Shown one piece after another: positions 63,701-64,000 of a stretch of 64,000 bases of DNA. The DNA lies in the NCBI GenBank assembly GCA_032622095.1, contig CP136068.1:157071151-157135150 (forward strand), written 5' to 3'. The notes under the pieces were generated by a model. That model ran no database searches and was not told the DNA's origin. It saw only the letters and a program-made list of their open reading frames with translations. This DNA comes from Siphonodentalium dalli (taxonomy: Eukaryota > Mollusca > Scaphopoda > Gadilida > Siphonodentaliidae). Position numbers and translations under genes: made by a program. Numbering within the stretch: the stretch's first letter is position 1; every line of letters begins with the position of its first letter.

Positions 63701-63809
63701 TATCCTAAAAGTCGGGCTCGTATCAACCCCTCACGTTGCTTAGTCCGAACTACTTTAACTTTTTTACTTATTTTTGCTACATTATCTTCTAATGGTTTCT
63801 TGACATGCT
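39526..63809 (-). CDS. GALNT: Polypeptide N-acetylgalactosaminyltransferase, 3' part of gene (GLY-5/PGANT9-like)
   Basis: GALNTs are Golgi type II membrane enzymes that transfer GalNAc from UDP-GalNAc to Ser/Thr and so start mucin-type O-glycosylation. Eight exons on the minus strand, two of them alternatives, give about 394 codons to a TGA at 39526-39528. Visible features in order are [23 protein letters not shown] with the metal-binding D-x-[52 protein letters not shown] (Gal/GalNAc-T motif); GHIFRK; and then a lectin domain with alpha, beta and gamma repeats with Q-x-W motifs. About 200 N-terminal residues (cytosolic tail, membrane anchor, stem, start of GT1) lie right of 63809. Strings such as [12 protein letters not shown] and LAEVWMDE suggest the nematode GLY-5 / insect PGANT9 clade. 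That assignment is from memory, not from a tree. Confidence 0.95.
39868..40515. repeat. Dispersed repeat with ~155-bp internal tandem
   Basis: Starts ggtcgccgaccacagtgtcc with a C11 run. It contains two units of cgaactcgtccgagatattg then tggcaaccaactcata, and ends gactggatggacgcacgcac. GALNT intron. Confidence 0.65.
40668..40815. mobile_element. F3 TTAA element, short form
   Basis: TTAATCTTTTCATGACAGGA to ctccagtcatgaaagggTTAA; both hairpins are largely deleted (148 bp). Confidence 0.75.
41120..41224. repeat. Short tandem repeat
   Basis: caattgctctgaagc(g/a)ca units repeated about four times (41137-41225). Confidence 0.75.
41425..41495. repeat. F6 fragment
   Basis: aaagatgcataatccgatta then agcgcccccctcaattaata: left end only. 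Confidence 0.65.
41610..41775. repeat. Near-perfect palindrome (~160 bp)
   Basis: Left arm ggattaactgtcatgtggac then tgtttttatggagatgtaac; right arm is its complement, ending gtccacatgacagttaatcc. The loop is at acccgaagggt (41690-41700). Possibly a MITE with lost flanks. Confidence 0.85.
41776..42643. other. GALNT intron, mostly unrecognised
   Basis: At 42595-42622 atattcgcaggacccta matches the right end of the hAT element at 30616, but no matching left end is seen, so it is a solo fragment ending 22 bp from the beta-repeat exon. Confidence 0.5.
42644..42772 (-). CDS. GALNT: GALNT lectin beta-repeat exon
   Basis: 129 bp, 43 codons, phase 0. The acceptor is gatttattgcag and the donor agagag|gtaaga. 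It encodes [20 protein letters not shown] then [23 protein letters not shown]. It has the C-L-D and Q-x-W signatures and the Y-P-C-H of a sugar-binding ricin-type repeat. It lies 13.6 kb from the alpha exons, across a very repeat-rich intron. Confidence 0.97.
42773..43127. other. GALNT intron next to the beta exon, nothing firm
   Basis: The branch-site region aatcacaatca just upstream of the acceptor (transcript order) recurs ~45 bp away (42782 and 42826), a possible small duplication. Confidence 0.4.
43128..43602. mobile_element. F2 TTAA element
   Basis: Left TTAAACCTTTCAGTGCCAGG (one mismatch), right CCTGGCACTGAAAGGGTTAA. One hairpin at 43480-43550 with a damaged centre (atggacaactcg), and the full A/T arm. 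Confidence 0.88.
43998..44500. mobile_element. F4 TA element carrying an inserted dispersed repeat
   Basis: acagtaatgccctaaaaaaa to ttcagggcattactg. The left arm is followed by ~180 bp of a different repeat (gtcatctatattcatgttgc ... gacggacggacgg ... aaatttttcggg), then a second partial left arm and a complete right arm. Confidence 0.75.
44787..45711. mobile_element. F3 TTAA element split by an F2 element
   Basis: Left end TTAACCCTTTAATGACGGGA then gctgcgctggtgcagct; right part 45540-45711 has two hairpin arms, the linker ttacaaggtcaaggcatata, and ends cagtcatggcagggttta. Besides F2 (44824-45313), ~225 bp of unrelated sequence (45314-45540) is present. Confidence 0.7.
44824..45313. mobile_element. 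F2 TTAA element nested in F3
   Basis: TTAACCCTTTTAGTGCCAGG to CCTGGCACTGAAAGGGTTAA. One hairpin, the full arm, and a long A-run (45206-45245). It inserted at the same F3 position (gcTTAAagat) type as the 7329 copy. Confidence 0.9.
45712..47130. other. GALNT intron, nothing recognised
   Basis: A/T-rich with no terminal repeats or coding signals. A 72-codon minus frame at 46192-46410 has no features. Confidence 0.4.
47130..48010. repeat. Dispersed repeat with ~150-bp tandem units
   Basis: Three to four units of ggtcataactcctttaaaat, ggatcaaacccatattcgaa then ctcgatctgtatttt, and accaaatttggttccgatc. It ends with a gacagacaga / gacggacgg microsatellite (47910-47965). Confidence 0.85.
48100..48270. 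repeat. A/T-rich tandem repeat
   Basis: Two copies of tttttagattga-ct-cttgctcaatttaacattta (48080 and 48200) in ttaaaaaaaatt-type sequence. Confidence 0.6.
48344..48465. mobile_element. F3 element fragment
   Basis: cctttcatgatgggagctgc then one hairpin; the right half is missing. Confidence 0.75.
48620..48906. mobile_element. F3 TTAA element with expanded (TA)n
   Basis: TTAAACCTTCCATGACTGGA to ctcccatcatgaaatggTTAA. Two hairpins; the first contains a (at)n run at 48714-48745 expanded from the hairpin's atatat. Confidence 0.85.
48907..49753. other. GALNT intron, nothing recognised
   Basis: A/T-rich; no features supported. Confidence 0.4.
49754..50511. mobile_element. F4 TA element carrying tandem dispersed repeats
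   Basis: tacagtaatgtcctaaataa to atttagggcattactgta. The left arm is followed by two ~120-bp units (gtcatctatatacatgttgc, aatctctaggatgaaatctg then taggaggag) ending gacggacggacgg, then duplicated left arms and an intact right arm. It has the same composite structure as 43998-44500. Confidence 0.78.
50656..50849. mobile_element. TTAA-flanked hairpin element
   Basis: TTAAAGGGGTACTGTACACT to the exact complement ending GTACCCCTTTAA; arms of ~33 bp (through aaattcggccat) around a 128-bp core. Termini differ from F1-F3. Confidence 0.85.
51288..51579. mobile_element. F1 TTAA element, first hairpin half deleted
   Basis: TTAACCCTTTACCCAACA to TGTTGGGTAAAGGGTTAA. The deletion runs from the centre of hairpin 1 (cgaccat) to just before hairpin 2 (tttaggcc). 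Confidence 0.9.
51655..52050. mobile_element. F5 element, long form
   Basis: tctgagaataaggtgcctgt then catttgcagaatgagg; hairpin; body with ttctatttcttttttagttt and aggttcccaatgggtgtaca; ends with a partial second hairpin arm (agggtgaatttggtgattct). Confidence 0.8.
52369..52625. mobile_element. F3 element
   Basis: TTCAACCCTTCCATGACTGG to agcttccatcatgaaagggTTA. Two hairpins, the second eroded (cgaggttcctatttggagaa). Confidence 0.8.
52714..53114. mobile_element. F1 TTAA element, complete
   Basis: TTAACCCTTTACCCAACA to TGTTGGGTAAAGGGTTAA with two intact hairpins; nearly identical in layout to 370-770. Confidence 0.92.
53115..55211. repeat. GALNT intron; dispersed repeat at 53600-54030, remainder unrecognised
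   Basis: 53240-53380 has two copies of atctacttagctatctatgg then ta. 53720-54030 has units of aaaggggg-cataattctgtc and ends cggatggacgaatgcaa ... ttttcgggggata. A 95-codon minus frame at 54906-55193 (with [19 protein letters not shown]) is open but unrecognised and has no introns or neighbours to support it. Confidence 0.45.
55212..55285. mobile_element. F4 TA element, minimal 74-bp derivative
   Basis: TACAGTAATGCCCTAAATAA then tcgactcc, directly joined to the complementary end; only the terminal ~35 bp of each arm remains. Confidence 0.9.
55659..55797. mobile_element. F4 TA element, right arm mostly deleted
   Basis: tacaataatgccctaagtaa, left arm to catcggaaagct, then gtggttaaggagtcgattac to the end TACTGTA. 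Confidence 0.88.
55842..56245. mobile_element. F5 element, long form with both hairpins
   Basis: tttagtgtgtctgacattta to ctgcaaatgtcagacacact then atatccagg. The two terminal hairpins are separated by ~180 bp including gatgttggtgatgttcacca. It ends 145 bp from alpha exon b. Confidence 0.8.
56390..56494 (-). CDS. GALNT: GALNT alternative lectin alpha-repeat exon 'b' (basic loop)
   Basis: 105 bp, 35 codons, phase 0. The acceptor is tatatttag and the donor aaccag|gtacat. It encodes [20 protein letters not shown] then [15 protein letters not shown]. It is a tandem paralogue of the exon 260 bp upstream in transcript order. The loop after CVDS is basic/His-rich (DKNHFHK). Including both exons would stay in frame but would give two alpha repeats, which is not the usual architecture. 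Confidence 0.92.
56755..56859 (-). CDS. GALNT: GALNT alternative lectin alpha-repeat exon 'a' (acidic loop)
   Basis: 105 bp, 35 codons, phase 0. The acceptor is tgctcacag and the donor aatcag|gtactt. It encodes [20 protein letters not shown] then [15 protein letters not shown]. It is the same length and phase as the exon at 56390-56494, 24 of 35 residues are identical, and it would splice to the same neighbours (GGNQ|YW restores the Q-x-W). The loop after CVDS is acidic (EPDDYD). Mutually exclusive use is inferred, not shown. Confidence 0.92.
56826..57078 (-). repeat. Tandem copies of the 3' splice site and 5' part of GALNT alpha exon a
   Basis: The real boundary (tctacgcacattggcttagc then tttactacggatctgtgagc on the + strand) recurs at 56978-57078 with ~100 bp of match including the intron side (gagttatcttccttgacata) and as a shorter copy at 56941-56967. 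Read on the minus strand, the longer copy keeps an acceptor (tgctcacag) and open codons for [12 protein letters not shown]. Confidence 0.9.
57231..57448. mobile_element. F4 TA element, complete
   Basis: TACAGTAATGCCCTAAGTAA to cgattacatagggcattact then GTA; two ~105-bp inverted arms meeting at agctcttggggagaactt. Confidence 0.92.
57551..57620. repeat. 12-bp tandem repeat
   Basis: acatacctacaa repeated about six times. Confidence 0.95.
57621..58302. other. GALNT intron, nothing recognised
   Basis: The 68-codon plus frame at 57714-57920 and the plus frame at 58031-58435 (antisense to the exon at its end) have no support as genes. Confidence 0.4.
58303..58431 (-). CDS. GALNT: GALNT exon linking catalytic and lectin domains
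   Basis: 129 bp, 43 codons, phase 0. The acceptor is attttttcag and the donor ggagag|gtaagc. It encodes [20 protein letters not shown] then [23 protein letters not shown]. The motif C-K-x-F-x-W-Y-L is the family's signature at the domain junction. Three extra copies of the acceptor edge precede it in transcript order. Confidence 0.97.
58432..58582 (-). repeat. Splice-acceptor array: ~46-bp tandem units from the start of a GALNT exon
   Basis: On the minus strand the real ttttttcag|ggggacttcggtgatg is preceded by three copies whose exon-like starts fall at 58570, 58524 and 58477 (spacing 46-47 bp), each with a T-run, an AG and ggggacttcagt. The copies would bring in an in-frame TGA (gtatattga). 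Confidence 0.92.
58840..59500. repeat. Dispersed repeat with ~130-bp tandem units
   Basis: Head ggcataccgcctagtgtggg then catacctataacc; four units of gatgaataactctagaatgg, aacaaaacgattgaaccctc and aatgtcctcatagtagtgaa then catcc; ends gacggatacacagac. Confidence 0.8.
59603..60078. mobile_element. F2 TTAA element
   Basis: TTAACCCTTTGAGTGCCATG to CCTGGCACTCAAAGGGTTAA; one intact hairpin at 59957-60028 and the full arm. Confidence 0.92.
60298..60483 (-). CDS. GALNT: GALNT exon, end of catalytic domain
   Basis: 186 bp, 62 codons, phase 0. The acceptor is ctatttttag and the donor gattta|gtaagt. It encodes [35 protein letters not shown], and [18 protein letters not shown] then NNDL. The catalytic loop Trp is probably in the adjoining segments. 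The acceptor and first ~46 bases are duplicated just upstream in transcript order (60516-60590). Confidence 0.97.
60516..60590 (-). repeat. Duplicate of the GALNT 60483-exon 3' splice site and first ~46 bases
   Basis: + strand catgagaacacggaacaatt then tctaaagtcctgccactcat ccaaac matches catgagaacacgggactatt then tctaaagttccgccacacat ccaaac of the exon start at 60438-60483, offset 78 bp. The intron side (ataaaacaacataaaatata) also aligns. An AG remains (tatag). Confidence 0.9.
60591..61072. other. GALNT intron, nothing recognised
   Basis: A/T-rich; no features supported. Confidence 0.4.
61073..61212. repeat. Hairpin (~140 bp)
   Basis: ttattgcattgtttcgatgt then tgacatgaggctttatcaac pairs with gttgataaatcctcatgtca then acctcgaaaccatgcaataa; inner arms gttaatattcacctcg / cgatgaatattaac. 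Confidence 0.85.
61213..62119. other. GALNT intron; G22 homopolymer at 61873-61894
   Basis: Apart from the uninterrupted run of 22 G and the direct pair tattatcatatataaaccat / attatcatataaaaacc near 61220-61270, nothing is recognised. Confidence 0.5.
62120..62237 (-). CDS. GALNT: GALNT exon with Gal/GalNAc-transferase motif
   Basis: 118 bp; one base completes Arg, then 39 codons, ending phase 0. The acceptor is cctcttttcag and the donor agg|gtgagt. It encodes [20 protein letters not shown] then [19 protein letters not shown], the canonical donor/acceptor-site segment of family GT27. Confidence 0.97.
62380..62675. mobile_element. F5 element, long form
   Basis: gtttagtttgcctgtcattt then gctgaatcaagtccccag; eroded hairpin; body with ttcccatatgtgaatattgt, ccaagttggggaaatgaaga and ctatagaaatttgataata, inverted relative to the body order at 51780-51960. 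Confidence 0.7.
62679..62815. repeat. Hairpin with GC-rich centre
   Basis: Outer arms acagttgtcgccc / aggtgacaactgt; inner arms gacctggaatgtc / gacattccaggtc (62729-62764) around gcccgaggg. A 135-codon minus-strand frame (62659-63066) runs across it with no recognisable domain. Confidence 0.75.
63151..63406. mobile_element. F3 TTAA element
   Basis: TTAACCCTTTCATGACCGGA to ctccagtcatggaagggTTAA, 22 bp from the donor of the 63428 exon. Two hairpins separated by acaaggtcaaggtaaatatt. Confidence 0.88.
63428..63809 (-). CDS. GALNT: GALNT exon with D-x-H catalytic region
   Basis: 382 bp. The acceptor, read on the minus strand, is ttttgttgcag and the donor cag|gtgaat. It starts with two bases of a split codon and ends with two. 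It encodes [74 protein letters not shown] and RRGNDVAPV. The D-x-H of TFLDSHCE binds Mn2+ and UDP-GalNAc in the family. The reverse-strand open frames here are shadows of it. Confidence 0.97.
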
Positions 63810-64000
63810 CTGCAACAAAAAGCATATATATATATATATATACATTTCTACACGATTGTACACAGCATCACATCATCAGTGGTGGTTGTTTTACCCACAA
63901 CTTGTTACTAATTTCATTAAAGCTGACCTTTGATCATATATAGGTGTTTATTTGTTTTTTATTATTAGTGTCCCTGTGTGCTGGCTGGATAAATTCACAA
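63810..64000. other. GALNT intron with (AT)n
   Basis: A (at)n run at about 63823-63842, in the polypyrimidine-side flank of the exon (transcript order). The preceding GALNT exon is beyond the window edge. Confidence 0.6.

Noticed and set aside
63524-63943. 139-codon plus-strand open frame
   Set aside because: Shadow of the GALNT catalytic exon on the other strand, ending in an (AT)n run.

Overview
This is an animal nuclear genome window, AT-rich and crowded with repeats, holding parts of two multi-exon protein genes that point toward each other. Exons are short (38-382 bp) with GT-AG introns of up to about 14 kb. The organism is probably a mollusc, perhaps a bivalve. That is inferred from dispersed repeats of the 'aaagggccataactcc ... 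gacggacggacgg' style, the protein families and the gene architecture; nothing in the window proves it.

Region 1 (1-24841, + strand) holds the last 13 coding exons, about 350 codons ending in TGA at 24839-24841, of the orthologue of CCDC93. CCDC93 is the coiled-coil subunit of the CCC (COMMD-CCDC22-CCDC93) endosomal recycling complex. The 5' half, including the N-terminal globular domain, lies left of the window. Region 2 (24842-39525) is intergenic and is mostly transposon remnants and tandem repeats. Region 3 (39526-63809, - strand) holds the 3' part of a polypeptide N-acetylgalactosaminyltransferase (GALNT, GLY-5/PGANT9-like). It covers most of the catalytic domain and the whole C-terminal ricin-type lectin domain, with two interchangeable alpha-repeat exons. 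Its 5' exons lie right of the window. The two genes converge tail to tail and no promoter of either is visible.

The repeat content is dominated by small non-autonomous DNA transposons. Three TTAA-flanked (piggyBac-type target) families have different terminal inverted repeats (F1 CCCTTTACCCAACA, F2 CCCTTTGAGTGCCAGG, F3 CCCTTTCATGACTGGAGC) but carry variants of the same internal ~70-bp hairpin. There are also a TA-flanked mariner-type hairpin family (F4), a CATTTGCAGAATGAGG hairpin family (F5), a long fold-back family (F6), two hAT elements with intact 8-bp target duplications, and a 1.3-kb TTAA element. Several are nested, which gives relative insertion ages.

The most unusual observation is that many exon-intron junctions in both genes have been copied locally. 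The last bases of an exon plus its 5' splice site, or the 3' splice site plus the first bases of an exon, recur once or in tandem arrays in the adjacent intron. Clear cases are CCDC93 exons at 2469, 6297, 12497, 19385 and 19660, and GALNT exons at 58431, 56859 and 60483. The clearest is an array of 49-bp units at 6414-7010, most of which carry a plausible splice donor. The second main observation is the pair of same-length, same-phase alpha-lectin exons in GALNT whose variable loop changes from acidic to basic.
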